Notes: generated by a model from the sequence alone, not told the origin. A stretch of 64,000 nucleotides of DNA from Paraburkholderia guartelaensis (GCF_004353905.1 NZ_SMOD01000001.1:372001-436000); one strand, 5' to 3'. Shown: positions 44,109 through 52,957, counted from the stretch's first letter. Numbers and translations are program-made.

Positions 44109-45602
44109 ATGACGACGCATCAGCAATGGAAGCAGAAAGCCGCCGAACTGCCGCTCGACGGGCGGGCATTCATCGCCGGAGAGCGGTGTGGAGCGGTGTC
44201 GGGAGAAACGTTCGCCACGCTCAATCCCGCATCGGGCAAGGTGCTGGCGGAAGTGGCGAAATGCGATGAAAAGGATGTGGACCACGCAGTCGCCGCTGCC
44301 CGCAATGCATTCGAATCGGGCGTCTGGTCGAAGGCAGCGCCCGCACATCGCAAAGCGGTTCTGCTTCGCCTTGCGCAACTGATCGACGAGCATACGGACG
44401 AACTGGCGCTTCTCGAAGCGCTGGAGGCGGGCAAGCCGATCAGCGAATGCCTCGCGCTGGATATTCCCGAGTCGGCAGCGTGTATTCGTTGGCATGCCGA
44501 AGTGACTGACAAGCGTTACGACGCGCTGTCGCCTTCGGGCGCAGATGTCGTCAGCATGATTACGCGTGAGCCGATTGGTGTGGTTGGTGCGGTGCTGCCC
44601 TGGAATTTCCCCGCGCTGATGCTGGCCTGGAAGATCGGTCCGGCTTTGTCGGTTGGCAATAGTGTGGTCGTGAAGCCTGCGGAGCAAACGTCACTCTCGA
44701 CCTTGCGCATTGCGGATCTCGCGCTCAAAGCCGGCGTGCCCGCGGGCGTGTTCAGCGTCGTCACGGGCTTCGGCGCTGGCGCCGGACAGGCGCTGGGCCG
44801 CCATCCCGATGTCGATCTCGTCGCGTTCACCGGCTCGACCGCCACCGGCAAGCGTTTCTTGCACTATTCCGCGGATACCAACCTCAAGCGTGTGGTGCTC
44901 GAATGCGGCGGGAAGAATCCGCAGGTGATTCTTCCCGATGTCGCGAATCTCGATACGGTCGCCGAACAGGCCGTTGCCGCTGCGTTCTGGAACATGGGAG
45001 AGAATTGCAGCGCCGGTTCGCGCATTCTCGTTCCTTCGAGCAAGCGGGCGGAACTGGTCGAGAAAGTTCAGGCCGTACTCGCGGGCTGGAGGACGGGCGA
45101 CCCACTCGACCCGGATGCCAAGCTCGGCGCGCTGATCGAGCAAAAGCACTACGAGAAGGTTCTCGCGCACATCGAGAAAGCGAAGGAGCAGGGGGCGCGC
45201 GTGGTTTGTGGCGGACGTGCCGCGCTAACCGAAACCGGCGGATGGTTCGTCGAGCCCACGATCTTCGATCAGGTCACGCCGGATATGGCCATCGCGCGCG
45301 AAGAAGTGTTCGGGCCGGTCGTGTGTTTCATCGAATACGAGGATGTGGAAGACGCGATCCGCATCGCGAACGACACCTGCTACGGATTGGCGGCTTCGCT
45401 GTGGACCGATAACGTGAACAGTGCGCATAAGGTTGCAGCGCGTATCCGTGCGGGCACGGTCACGGTAAACTGCTTCGGTGAGGGCGATCTTTCGACGCCA
45501 TTCGGCGGCTTCAAGCAATCGGGCTTTGGCGGCCGCGACAAGTCTGTCTACGCACACGACCAGTATTGCGAGCTGAAGACCACCTGGTTGAAGCTCACGT
45601 GA
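44109..45602 (+). CDS. Aldehyde dehydrogenase (PuuC / gamma-aminobutyraldehyde type)
   Basis: 497 residues from ATG 44109. The NAD site is GVVGAVLPWNFPALMLAWKIGPAL, the general-base Glu is in VVLECGGKNPQVILPD, and the catalytic Cys in WNMGENCSAGSRILVP. The C-terminal STPFGGFKQSGFGGRDKS is typical of this group. Best resemblance is to PuuC-like NAD(P)+ aldehyde dehydrogenases acting on amino-aldehydes. In this operon it should oxidise the aldehyde produced by the oxidase/lyase pair; 2-oxoglutarate semialdehyde or betaine aldehyde are candidates. The second module (54255-58518) has no equivalent gene. Confidence 0.9.
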   Translation: MTTHQQWKQKAAELPLDGRAFIAGERCGAVSGETFATLNPASGKVLAEVAKCDEKDVDHAVAAARNAFESGVWSKAAPAHRKAVLLRLAQLIDEHTDELALLEALEAGKPISECLALDIPESAACIRWHAEVTDKRYDALSPSGADVVSMITREPIGVVGAVLPWNFPALMLAWKIGPALSVGNSVVVKPAEQTSLSTLRIADLALKAGVPAGVFSVVTGFGAGAGQALGRHPDVDLVAFTGSTATGKRFLHYSADTNLKRVVLECGGKNPQVILPDVANLDTVAEQAVAAAFWNMGENCSAGSRILVPSSKRAELVEKVQAVLAGWRTGDPLDPDAKLGALIEQKHYEKVLAHIEKAKEQGARVVCGGRAALTETGGWFVEPTIFDQVTPDMAIAREEVFGPVVCFIEYEDVEDAIRIANDTCYGLAASLWTDNVNSAHKVAARIRAGTVTVNCFGEGDLSTPFGGFKQSGFGGRDKSVYAHDQYCELKTTWLKLT

Positions 45603-45617
45603 ACTGGCAACTGTAAA

Positions 45618-45650
45618 GTGCGCGAGCGGGGCGTCAGGTCCCGCTCGCAC
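45618..45650. other. Stem-loop after the aldehyde dehydrogenase gene
   Basis: GTGCG-C-GAGCGGG (45618-45630) pairs with CCCGCTCGCAC (45640-45650), with one bulged base. There is no U-tract. It separates the glyA to ALDH run from the P5C-reductase-like gene and may be a partial terminator. Confidence 0.5.
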
Positions 45651-45688
45651 TCCGTGGCGAGACTACGCCATATCTGAACAGGACTTGA

Positions 45689-46465
45689 ATGCTAATGCGC
45701 ATCGGATTCGTTGGAACGGGAGCAATCACGAAGGCCGTTGTGACCGGGCTGCTGCGCTCTGGCATGTCATTCGAGCGGATCACGCTTTCTCCGCGCGGCG
45801 AACAGACGGCTGCCGAGCTGGCGGCGCTCGACCACCGGATCCGCATTGGCGCGAACAATCAGGACGTGCTCGATGCGTCGGACATCGTGTGTCTCGCCGT
45901 CGTGCCGCAAATCGCGGCCGATGTACTCAGCGAGTTGAAATTCGACTCGCGCCATCACGTGATCAGCTTCGTCGCCGCGATTTCAGTCGACAAGATGGCG
46001 AACTTCGTTCGCCCGGCCAGCAAGGTCGTGCGCACCATTCCATTGCCCGCCGTTGCACAAGGCAAAGGCAGCACGGCGATCTGCCCGCCGGATGCGATCG
46101 CGAAAGCGCTGTTCTCGGCAATGGGTGAGGCCGTCGAAGTCGAAGACGAGCAGAAGTTCAATGCCATATCCGCGGTGACCGCGACCATGGCGAGTTTCTA
46201 TGCGGTGCTGGAAAGTCAGGCGGCCTGGCTCGTGCGGCAAGGCGTTCCGTACGACGACGCAAGGGCGTTCCTGTCCGGCTATTGCGTGGGTCTTGCCCAT
46301 GACACGACGCTCACGGCGGAATCCTTTTCGTCGCTGGCTGAGCACTGCATGACGCCGGGCGGCCTCAACGCGCAATTGCACGCCGAGCTAAATGAGCGCG
46401 GCACCTACAAGCACTATGAAGAGGCGCTCGACAGAGTGTTGAAGCGGGTCGTCGGCGGGGCGTAA
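45689..46465 (+). CDS. Pyrroline-5-carboxylate reductase family protein (ProC-like)
   Basis: 258 residues from ATG 45689 with AGGA 6 nt upstream; an alternative ATG is at 45695. The N-terminal Rossmann motif MRIGFVGTGAITKAVVTGLLRSG, VCLAVVPQIAADVLSEL, VRTIPLPAVAQGKGSTAICP and the C-terminal EHCMTPGGLNAQLHAEL are of the P5C reductase family. The fourth segment differs from the canonical MPNTP-type and V-x-S-P-G-G-T motifs. Reduction of P5C would oppose PutA, so a different cyclic imine or dehydrogenase reaction is more likely here. It is probably within or just after the 40493-45602 run. Confidence 0.82.
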   Translation: MLMRIGFVGTGAITKAVVTGLLRSGMSFERITLSPRGEQTAAELAALDHRIRIGANNQDVLDASDIVCLAVVPQIAADVLSELKFDSRHHVISFVAAISVDKMANFVRPASKVVRTIPLPAVAQGKGSTAICPPDAIAKALFSAMGEAVEVEDEQKFNAISAVTATMASFYAVLESQAAWLVRQGVPYDDARAFLSGYCVGLAHDTTLTAESFSSLAEHCMTPGGLNAQLHAELNERGTYKHYEEALDRVLKRVVGGA

Positions 46466-46637
46466 GCCAGACGACACATCGGAGGGGCGGCGCTGTGCCA
46501 TTTATAAGACCCTTATTATGGATCACCTTACTTGCCACCGGGCAAACGGACTCGCAAACTATTCTCATCCGAATCCCTTTCTGGTTCGTGGCGCGCTTGA
46601 ATGCGCCATGCGAGCACCCGTTTAAAGAGCGCAAGCC

Positions 46638-47639
46638 ATGTTAAAGAAGCAGCTATTCGCAGACAGACTCCTCGCCCAGATGCCGTCGCTCCGTGCACTC
46701 CGATGCTTCGTGACGGCGGCGAGATACGAAAGCTTCACCCAGGCGGCGGAGGTGCTCTGCGTGACGCAGGCCGCAATCAGCAGACAAATCAAAGAGCTTG
46801 AAGATTCGCTCGATGTCGCGCTGTTCGAGCGCACCGGCCGGCATATCGCGCTGACGGATGCTGGACGCATTCTGTACAACGCGTCATATCTCTCCATCAT
46901 GAATATCGCCGAAGCGGCGGAGGCGGTGCGGCGCACGGACCGCCACGCGCTGACGATTTGCGTCTCGCATACGTTCTCGGCGTTGTGGTTGTCGCAACGC
47001 CTGCCGGCATTTCGCGCGCGCTTTCCGGATATCCGCCTGCACGTGATGGTCACCGAGCACTTCATGGAGTTGGACGAACTCATGGAGCCCGACATCATCA
47101 TCACGAAGAATCCGCCGCGTGAGCCGGAATACGAAGTCGAGCCGCTGTTTCATGATGTCGTTTATCCGGTTTGCAGCCCAACGTTTTACGACCGGTATTT
47201 TCGCGGCAAGAAACTCAAGCCACTCGACCTGCTTTCCGAACCCACGTTGAATCTCTCGTTGCTCGGGCGCGCCCAGGTGTGTGAACACGTGGATTGGCGG
47301 GTGTGGCGCAACTGGTTTCAGCAGGGCGACGGCACGGACATTCTGGCTGAGAACCGGAACCTGGAGAGCAACGACTATCGGCTCCTGGTCGCGCAGGCGG
47401 AAGCCGGTGAAGGGACGCTGCTCGGCTGGCATCATCTGCTGCATCTTCAGGTCGAGCAGGGACGCCTGATACGGCCTGTTCCGGACGCGCTTGTCTTTAG
47501 AGACCGCTACCACTATCTGATTACGCACCGCAATGCGCGGCCTCGTACCGAGTATCTGCAGTTTAGAAACTGGCTCAGCGAAGAAGCCGGCGCCATGATG
47601 CGCGACTGGCTCGACGCCGGTGTTGCGGTCACAGGCTAG
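46638..47639 (+). CDS. LysR-family regulator (GcvA-like)
   Basis: 333 residues. The N-terminal SLRALRCFVTAARYESFTQAAEVLCVTQAAISRQIKELEDSLDVALFERT is a clear LysR winged helix, and a periplasmic-binding-like effector domain follows (LTICVSHTFSALWLSQRLPAFRARFPDIRLHVMV). It stands between the P5C-reductase-like gene and the GbdR-like regulator, 76 bp from the latter. It is not close to the two mutually similar LysR proteins at 33065 and 59717. Target and ligand are unknown. Confidence 0.88.
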   Translation: MLKKQLFADRLLAQMPSLRALRCFVTAARYESFTQAAEVLCVTQAAISRQIKELEDSLDVALFERTGRHIALTDAGRILYNASYLSIMNIAEAAEAVRRTDRHALTICVSHTFSALWLSQRLPAFRARFPDIRLHVMVTEHFMELDELMEPDIIITKNPPREPEYEVEPLFHDVVYPVCSPTFYDRYFRGKKLKPLDLLSEPTLNLSLLGRAQVCEHVDWRVWRNWFQQGDGTDILAENRNLESNDYRLLVAQAEAGEGTLLGWHHLLHLQVEQGRLIRPVPDALVFRDRYHYLITHRNARPRTEYLQFRNWLSEEAGAMMRDWLDAGVAVTG

Positions 47640-47715
47640 GTGTCACGGGCTGATCAACGGGCAACGGATATCGACCGTATCGATTGTTTGGAATGCATTG
47701 ACTGAGGCGGTCCCC

Positions 47716-48831
47716 ATGGTTCACCACGCGATTGACAGCGAAGCGACGGCCGCGAGGCGGCTGCGTTTCGGGATCGTGCTACTGCCGAACTTCACGTTGA
47801 CCGCGTTCTCCGGCTTCGTCGACCTGCTCAGGCTCGCGAGCGACGAAGGTGACATGAGCCGGCCGGTGCGGTGCTCATGGACCATCGTCGGAGAAAATCT
47901 CGTTCCGGTTCGTGCCAGTTGCGGAATCCAGATCACACCGTGGACGACGTTCGACGACGCCGAAGCGTTCGACTATGTCGTGATCGTAGGTGGACTGCTG
48001 CATTCGGGACCGCCGGCCAGCGACGCCACGCTCTCCTTCATCCGCGCGATGGCTGAAACACCGGCCACGCTCGTGGGCCTCTGCACGGGTGCGTTCGCAC
48101 TCGCCAGAGCCGGCGTGATGACCGGATATCGCATTTGCGTGAGCTGGTTTCACTACTGGGATTTCGTCGAGCGCTTTCCGCATGTCGATGAGCGTGACCT
48201 GGTTGCCGACCGGCTCTTTGTGATCGACAGAAGGCGCATTACGTGTTCCGGCGGCCGTGCGTCGATCGACGTTGCCGCGGCGATTCTGTTGCGCCATGTC
48301 GAGGCCACGATCGTGCGCAAGGCGCTGCGTATTCTGCTGGTGGACGATGCGCAGAAAGGCAACGCGCCGCAACCGCATCCTCCGGGCCTCGAGCCCGCGA
48401 CGCATCCCAAGGTCAGGCGCGCGATTCTGCTGATGGAGCAACACGTTGGCCAGCCGCTGAGTCTGCCGGACCTGGCGCATCGGCTCGATGTTTCGGTTCG
48501 CCAGCTCGAACGCCTGTTCACGACGGAAACCGGCAAGTCTCCGGGCGCGTACGCAAGGCAGATTCGCATACGCATGGCGTCGTGGCTGTTGACGAGTTCG
48601 GACCGCACGGTTGCGGATATCGCCTCGTCATGCGGTTTCTCCGATGCCTCGCATCTCGGCCGCGAGTTCCGCAAGGAATTCGGCGAGTCGCCCAACGAAT
48701 ATCGTACGACGCGGCTGCCGAATGCTCATGAGGCGCTGCTGGGCACGCCGGAGGCGGAGCTGCCGTTGGCCGACGAATATGTCGAGGCACCGGTGCGGCA
48801 ACTGCGAAGCGAACCGAATAGATTGCGGTAG
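47716..48831 (+). CDS. GlxA-family AraC-type activator, GbdR-like (DJ-1/PfpI domain plus HTH)
   Basis: 371 residues from ATG 47716. Residues about 18-190 form a class I glutamine-amidotransferase-like/DJ-1 domain (RFGIVLLPNFTLTAFSGFVDLLRLA, VGLCTGAFALARAGVMTGYRI). The C-terminal two-helix AraC DNA-binding region runs from about 240 to 335 (LPDLAHRLDVSVRQLERLFTTETGKSPGAYARQIRI and VADIASSCGFSDASHLGREFRKEFGESPNEYR). GbdR of Pseudomonas, which activates glycine betaine demethylase and related genes, has this architecture. It is the best candidate to recognise the five promoter boxes, one of which (copy C) lies 40 bp after its stop codon. Confidence 0.88.
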   Translation: MVHHAIDSEATAARRLRFGIVLLPNFTLTAFSGFVDLLRLASDEGDMSRPVRCSWTIVGENLVPVRASCGIQITPWTTFDDAEAFDYVVIVGGLLHSGPPASDATLSFIRAMAETPATLVGLCTGAFALARAGVMTGYRICVSWFHYWDFVERFPHVDERDLVADRLFVIDRRRITCSGGRASIDVAAAILLRHVEATIVRKALRILLVDDAQKGNAPQPHPPGLEPATHPKVRRAILLMEQHVGQPLSLPDLAHRLDVSVRQLERLFTTETGKSPGAYARQIRIRMASWLLTSSDRTVADIASSCGFSDASHLGREFRKEFGESPNEYRTTRLPNAHEALLGTPEAELPLADEYVEAPVRQLRSEPNRLR

Positions 48832-48871
48832 CGATGCTGGGGTTTCGCATAATTTAAAGTCATCCGGGAAG

Positions 48872-48913
48872 GAAAATAAATCACGTTGACAGTCTGCGGT
48901 GTTGCTTCATACT
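48872..48913 (+). promoter_or_regulatory. Conserved betaine-regulon promoter box, copy C
   Basis: GAAAATAAATCACGTTGACA (48872-48891) ends in a perfect -35, TTGACA (48886-48891). CATACT (48908-48913) follows after 16 bp. It reads toward the porin gene at 49065. Otherwise 48832-49064 shows only an A/T-rich leader and the GGAGGA ribosome site. Confidence 0.62.
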
Positions 48914-49064
48914 CCGCGCACCGGTTCCTCGTCGTTCCATAGATTGACTACAAAAAAGGAGACTATCCGCATCGATAATATTTAGGTTTACTACGCATTT
49001 AATAAATCAGAAATCGTACATACGAACATTCGCTAGCGAATGAAAAACAGGTTTGGAGGACTCG

Positions 49065-50216
49065 ATGAAAGGACGCAGTGTAATCGCGGCATCGATATTG
49101 GCGGCATTTGCCGCTCCCGCGATGGCTCAAAGCTCGGTGACGCTCTATGGCGTGATCGACGAAGGCTTCGACTTCACTAACAACGTAGGCGGCAGCAAGG
49201 TGTACGAGCTGCAGAGCGGCTATGTTCAAGGCAGCCGTTGGGGCTTGAAAGGCGCGGAGGATCTCGGCGGTGGATTGAAGGCCGTGTTCCAGCTTGAAAA
49301 CGGCTTCAACGTCAACAACGGAAAACTCGGGCAGGGCGGCTTGATGTTTGGCCGGCAGGCCTACGTGGGCGTGGCGAGCGACACGTATGGTACGGTCACG
49401 CTGGGGCGGCAGTACGACTCGCTGGTCGATTTTCTCGCACAGACTACAGCGAACGGAAGCTGGGCAGGCTACCTCTTTTCGCACCCGTATGACAACGACA
49501 ACACCGACAACACGTTCCGCGTAAACAATACGGCGAAGTATACGAGTCCGTCGCTCGCCGGCTTCCAGTTCGGCGGCACGTATAGCTTCAGCAATGACAC
49601 GAATTTCGCCAACAACCGGCAGTACAGCGTCGGTGCTCAGTACACGACTGGTTCGCTGTTGATCGCGGCGTCGTATCTGCAGGCCAACAACCCGTCTTCA
49701 ACGGCCACTGGCGCGATCAACAACGGCGGCGACGAAAACTTCCTGGCGCAACGCCTGCGTATCTTCGGCGCGGGGATCAACTATACGATCGGCTCGGCAA
49801 CGCTGGGCTTTGCGTACACGAACACCGACGTCACGCAACCGGTCAGCAACGGCTATGTTGGCGCGATCACGCCTCCCGCTGGATCGACTCTGTCGTCGCT
49901 GCGCTTCCAGAACTTCGAAGTGAACGGGAAGTATCAGTTCACCCCGGCGTTCTTCGTTGGTGCGATGTACACCTACACGCGCGCGGATTTCAATGCGACC
50001 ACTGGCAAGCTGCATCCCAACTATCAGACGATCGGCTTGATGGCGGACTACAATCTGTCGAAGCGTACGGATCTCTATCTGCAGGGTGCATATCAGCACG
50101 TTGGCGGCGACAAGACCCAAACCGTGCTCGACGTCGCCTATGTTCCGGGTGCGGCAGACGTTTCCTCGAACTCGAATCAGCTGGTGATTCGCGCTGCGAT
50201 CCGTCACAAGTTCTGA
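49065..50216 (+). CDS. Outer-membrane general porin, Burkholderia/Neisseria type
   Basis: 383 residues from ATG 49065 with GGAGGA close upstream. The signal peptide MKGRSVIAASILAAFAAPAMA is followed by QSSVTLYGVIDEGFDFT, the standard start of beta-proteobacterial trimeric porins. SRWGLKGAEDLGGGLKAVFQLENGFN, AYVGVASDTYGTVTLGRQYDS and a C-terminal beta-strand ending in Phe (AAIRHKF) complete the 16-strand pattern. It would let small polar solutes cross the outer membrane. Control by promoter box C suggests that it is induced together with betaine demethylation, perhaps as an uptake channel for the substrate. Confidence 0.94.
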   Translation: MKGRSVIAASILAAFAAPAMAQSSVTLYGVIDEGFDFTNNVGGSKVYELQSGYVQGSRWGLKGAEDLGGGLKAVFQLENGFNVNNGKLGQGGLMFGRQAYVGVASDTYGTVTLGRQYDSLVDFLAQTTANGSWAGYLFSHPYDNDNTDNTFRVNNTAKYTSPSLAGFQFGGTYSFSNDTNFANNRQYSVGAQYTTGSLLIAASYLQANNPSSTATGAINNGGDENFLAQRLRIFGAGINYTIGSATLGFAYTNTDVTQPVSNGYVGAITPPAGSTLSSLRFQNFEVNGKYQFTPAFFVGAMYTYTRADFNATTGKLHPNYQTIGLMADYNLSKRTDLYLQGAYQHVGGDKTQTVLDVAYVPGAADVSSNSNQLVIRAAIRHKF

Positions 50217-50234
50217 CCACCCGCGCAATAGCGG

Positions 50235-50258
50235 ACGGCGTGCTGGCGGGCACGCCGT
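50235..50258. terminator. Possible terminator hairpin after the porin gene
   Basis: ACGGCGTGC (50235-50243) pairs with GCACGCCGT (50250-50258) around a 6-nt loop, 18 nt after the porin stop. It lies between converging genes and lacks a T run on either side. Confidence 0.5.
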
Positions 50259-50299
50259 AACGAGCGCGACGCGCGGCCATGAACGCCGCACGCCACATG

Positions 50300-51532
50300 T
50301 CACAGCCAATCAGTCTCGAAGGCGCAACCGGTCAAAGAAGCGCAGCCGTTCTCGGTCAGCACCACTTGCTGCTCGAGCTTGACGCCCTGCGTACCGCCTT
50401 CTGCGCCGATATAGCTCTCGACACACACCGTCATGCCCACTTCGAAGCCGCCGTCGTAGCCCGCGCTGTCCCAATCGACCTGGTGCGCAATCGAGGGATA
50501 TTCGTCGACCATGCCGATGCCGTGGGCAAGGCAGCAATAACGGTTCTTGACGAACGGATCCGGAATTTTCCACGCCTTTTCCGAGAACTCGCGAAACGTC
50601 ATGCCGGGCTGCAGAAGGTCCATGTTGAAATGAACCTGTGCATACGCATACTCGTAGAGCTTGCGCTGCTCGTCCGAAGGACGGCCGTCGCCAACGAGCC
50701 ATGTGCGGGAGATGTCCGAGCAATAGCCGTTGGGTCCGACCATATCCGTGTCGAAGGCCAGAAGGTCGCCTTTCTGTAGAACGCGCGACGAAGATTCGTG
50801 CATCCACGGGTTCGTGCGATCCCCGGAGGCGAGCAGACGAGTTTCAATCCACTCGCCACCGTGCCGGATATTCTCGTAATGGAGGTTCGCCCACAGGTCG
50901 TTTTCGGTCATTCCGGCGCGTAGCTCGCGTTTCATGCGCTCGATTCCCAATTCGCAGGTGCGCAGCGATTCGCCAATCAACACGAGTTCGCCGGACGACT
51001 TGATCAAACGGGCCGTCTCCATCAGCGCTTGCCCGTCGAGCAGCAAGATGCCGTGCTTTTCCAGGTATGCGGCCCCGAACGGATCGAGCCGGTCGACGGC
51101 CAGCACGCTTTCGCCGGGTGCATGCTGACGCAATACGTCGACGATCTCGGCGCCCCATGCCTGCGCGCGGCGCTCCGCCTCGTGGCCCGCGTTGAAGAAT
51201 GTCCAGCTGAGCGCGCCGCGCAATTCCACATCGAGATCCAGCCCGTCCCAGACATGCTCGCTGCTATGAAATTCCCAGGCGATGACGCGACCGTCTGCGA
51301 AGACCATGACGTATCGCGCGGGATTGCGGCCGGCCCACACCTGCATATTGGAAGTGTCGGTCGCGTAGCGGATGTTCACGGGGTCATAGAGCAGGATGGC
51401 GGGCACATTTTGCTTGCGCAGTTGCTCCTGCACGCGCGCGAGCCGCCAGGCGCGGACGTCGCGCAGAATCGCGTCTTTGCCGTTCGGCTCGATCGTGTTG
51501 TGTGCCTCATCGAAAAGCGGGGCGCTCGTCAT
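50300..51532 (-). CDS. M24-family protein strongly resembling DMSP lyase DddP
   Basis: 410 residues with a creatinase-like N-terminal domain and a pita-bread M24 domain. Motifs recall DddP more than Xaa-Pro peptidases: YDPVNIRYATDTSNMQVW near residue 50 and HYENIRHGGEWIETRLLASG then DRTNPWMHE near 220-250. The metal ligands expected in DddP are all visible: AFDTDMVGPNGYCSDISRTW (three Asp), LAHGIGMVDEYP (His, with the Asp proposed as catalytic), CVESYIGAEGG and VKLEQQV (two Glu). DddP cleaves DMSP to dimethyl sulfide and acrylate. The gene is 87 bp downstream of reductase 2 and probably shares promoter box D. A related M24 hydrolase acting on a betaine derivative is the main alternative. Confidence 0.8.
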   Translation of the reverse strand: MTSAPLFDEAHNTIEPNGKDAILRDVRAWRLARVQEQLRKQNVPAILLYDPVNIRYATDTSNMQVWAGRNPARYVMVFADGRVIAWEFHSSEHVWDGLDLDVELRGALSWTFFNAGHEAERRAQAWGAEIVDVLRQHAPGESVLAVDRLDPFGAAYLEKHGILLLDGQALMETARLIKSSGELVLIGESLRTCELGIERMKRELRAGMTENDLWANLHYENIRHGGEWIETRLLASGDRTNPWMHESSSRVLQKGDLLAFDTDMVGPNGYCSDISRTWLVGDGRPSDEQRKLYEYAYAQVHFNMDLLQPGMTFREFSEKAWKIPDPFVKNRYCCLAHGIGMVDEYPSIAHQVDWDSAGYDGGFEVGMTVCVESYIGAEGGTQGVKLEQQVVLTENGCASLTGCAFETDWL

Positions 51533-51619
51533 CCTCTTTCTCCTGGATTGGTCTATATGTCGTGTTGCATTGAATGGGGGCTGGCTGGGGCAATCGTGTC
51601 GCGCGCGCGTGGCGGCGGA

Positions 51620-52747
51620 TTAAAGCTCTAACACCAGGTCCGACGTCGGACGGCTGCAACAGAGCAGACGGAATCCTTTCTGGACTTCTCGCTCGCGAAT
51701 GCCGCCGTTGTGTTTCATATCGACCGTTCCTTCGAGCACCTTGGTCTTGCATGTGCCGCATATGCCCTGACTGCACGACGACGGGATGGCGACGCCAGCC
51801 TTTCTCGCGGCTGAAAGCACGGTTTCGGATGCGCTCATCGCGAACGCCTTCGAGGAACGTGCGAGCTTCACGGTGAAGGTGTCGTGGGCTGCCGTGCTTT
51901 CCGGGGCCGCGGGCTCTGCGGCGATACCCGCGCCGATATCGAAGCTCTCCTGGTGGTATCGCGCCGGGTCGTGCCCGCCTTCGCGTAGCAGTTCGCGCAC
52001 GGCGTTCATGTAGCCCGCGGGACCACACGTGAAGACCTCGCGTTCGGCGTAGTCCGGCACCCATTGCGAAAGCAGTTGCAGACTGAGCCGGCCGGTCGGT
52101 CCCGACCAACCTTCGTCGCCAGCGCCTTCGCAAACAAAATAGGTGCGAAGGCGGGGTGAGAGTCCGACAAGTCGGCGCAATTCCTCGCGGAAAATAATGT
52201 CCGCCGGCGTTCGCGCGCTATGCACAAATACGACGTCGCGGTTGAGCCCGAGGTCGATGCTTGCGCGCGTCATGGACATCAACGGCGTCACCCCCGAACC
52301 TGCCGACAGGTAAAGTGATTTTGCGGCCGGTGCTGCAGTGGGCGTGAACGCGCCAGAAGGACCGTACGCGCGCAACAGCGTGCCAGGCTTCATGTTCTCG
52401 TGAAGCCAGTTCGACATCACGCCGTCGGGTACGCGCTTCACGGTAATTGAAACGAGCCAGGGACGCGTGGGTGGAGAGGAGATCGTGTAGCAACGCTCGA
52501 CCGCTTGACCTTGCACGATTGCCGACACGGTCATGAATTGACCGGGTTCGAAACGTACGGGGAGTCCGTCACCCACGCGGAATTCAAAGGTCTTGACGTC
52601 GTGGGTCTCGTCAACCACACGACAACAGGTGAGCGTGCGCTGCTCGTTACTTGCCCAGAGTTGGCCGCCACGCTCCCATGTGCTCGCGTTTGAAAACGAA
52701 TCGTCTGCTTCTGACGCCAGGGCGAACATGCTTTCCATCGAGTTCAT
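51620..52747 (-). CDS. Ferredoxin-NAD(P)H-type oxygenase reductase (GbcB-like), copy 2
   Basis: 375 residues with the same domain order as 35527-36672: FAD domain (RFEPGQFMTVSA, ERCYTISSPPTRPW), NAD domain (LSAGSGVTPLMSMTRASI, EVFTCGPAGYMNAVRELL) and a C-terminal [2Fe-2S] domain (CSQGICGTCKTKV, LCC). Unlike copy 1 it is not next to a Rieske gene: the nearest, 60831-62087, is 8 kb away on the other strand. Both carry an identical 20-bp promoter box, so they are probably co-induced and work together. Confidence 0.92.
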   Translation of the reverse strand: MNSMESMFALASEADDSFSNASTWERGGQLWASNEQRTLTCCRVVDETHDVKTFEFRVGDGLPVRFEPGQFMTVSAIVQGQAVERCYTISSPPTRPWLVSITVKRVPDGVMSNWLHENMKPGTLLRAYGPSGAFTPTAAPAAKSLYLSAGSGVTPLMSMTRASIDLGLNRDVVFVHSARTPADIIFREELRRLVGLSPRLRTYFVCEGAGDEGWSGPTGRLSLQLLSQWVPDYAEREVFTCGPAGYMNAVRELLREGGHDPARYHQESFDIGAGIAAEPAAPESTAAHDTFTVKLARSSKAFAMSASETVLSAARKAGVAIPSSCSQGICGTCKTKVLEGTVDMKHNGGIREREVQKGFRLLCCSRPTSDLVLEL

Positions 52748-52913
52748 CGCATCAAATCGGTTAGGACGCCGTGTGGTTTCAGTTGGCTGTCAACCAGCGC
52801 AAGAACGGCTCAACGTGCATTTGGGGGTCGCGAGGGCAGCGCGATTTAAAGCGGCTGCGTTGGCGTCTTTCTGATTGTCATCTGCGCGCGTGGACTGCCT
52901 TCACTGTGCGTCG

Positions 52914-52957
52914 AGTATTGGGGGGCGGGGGACACAGCGTCAATGCGCTTTATTTTC
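52914..52957 (-). promoter_or_regulatory. Conserved betaine-regulon promoter box, copy D
   Basis: On the minus strand GAAAATAAAGCGCATTGACG (52938-52957) is identical over 20 bp to copy E. TTGACG (52938-52943) and AATACT (52914-52919) are 18 bp apart. It reads toward reductase 2 and the DddP-like gene. The rest of 52748-53278 holds no supported gene. Confidence 0.68.
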
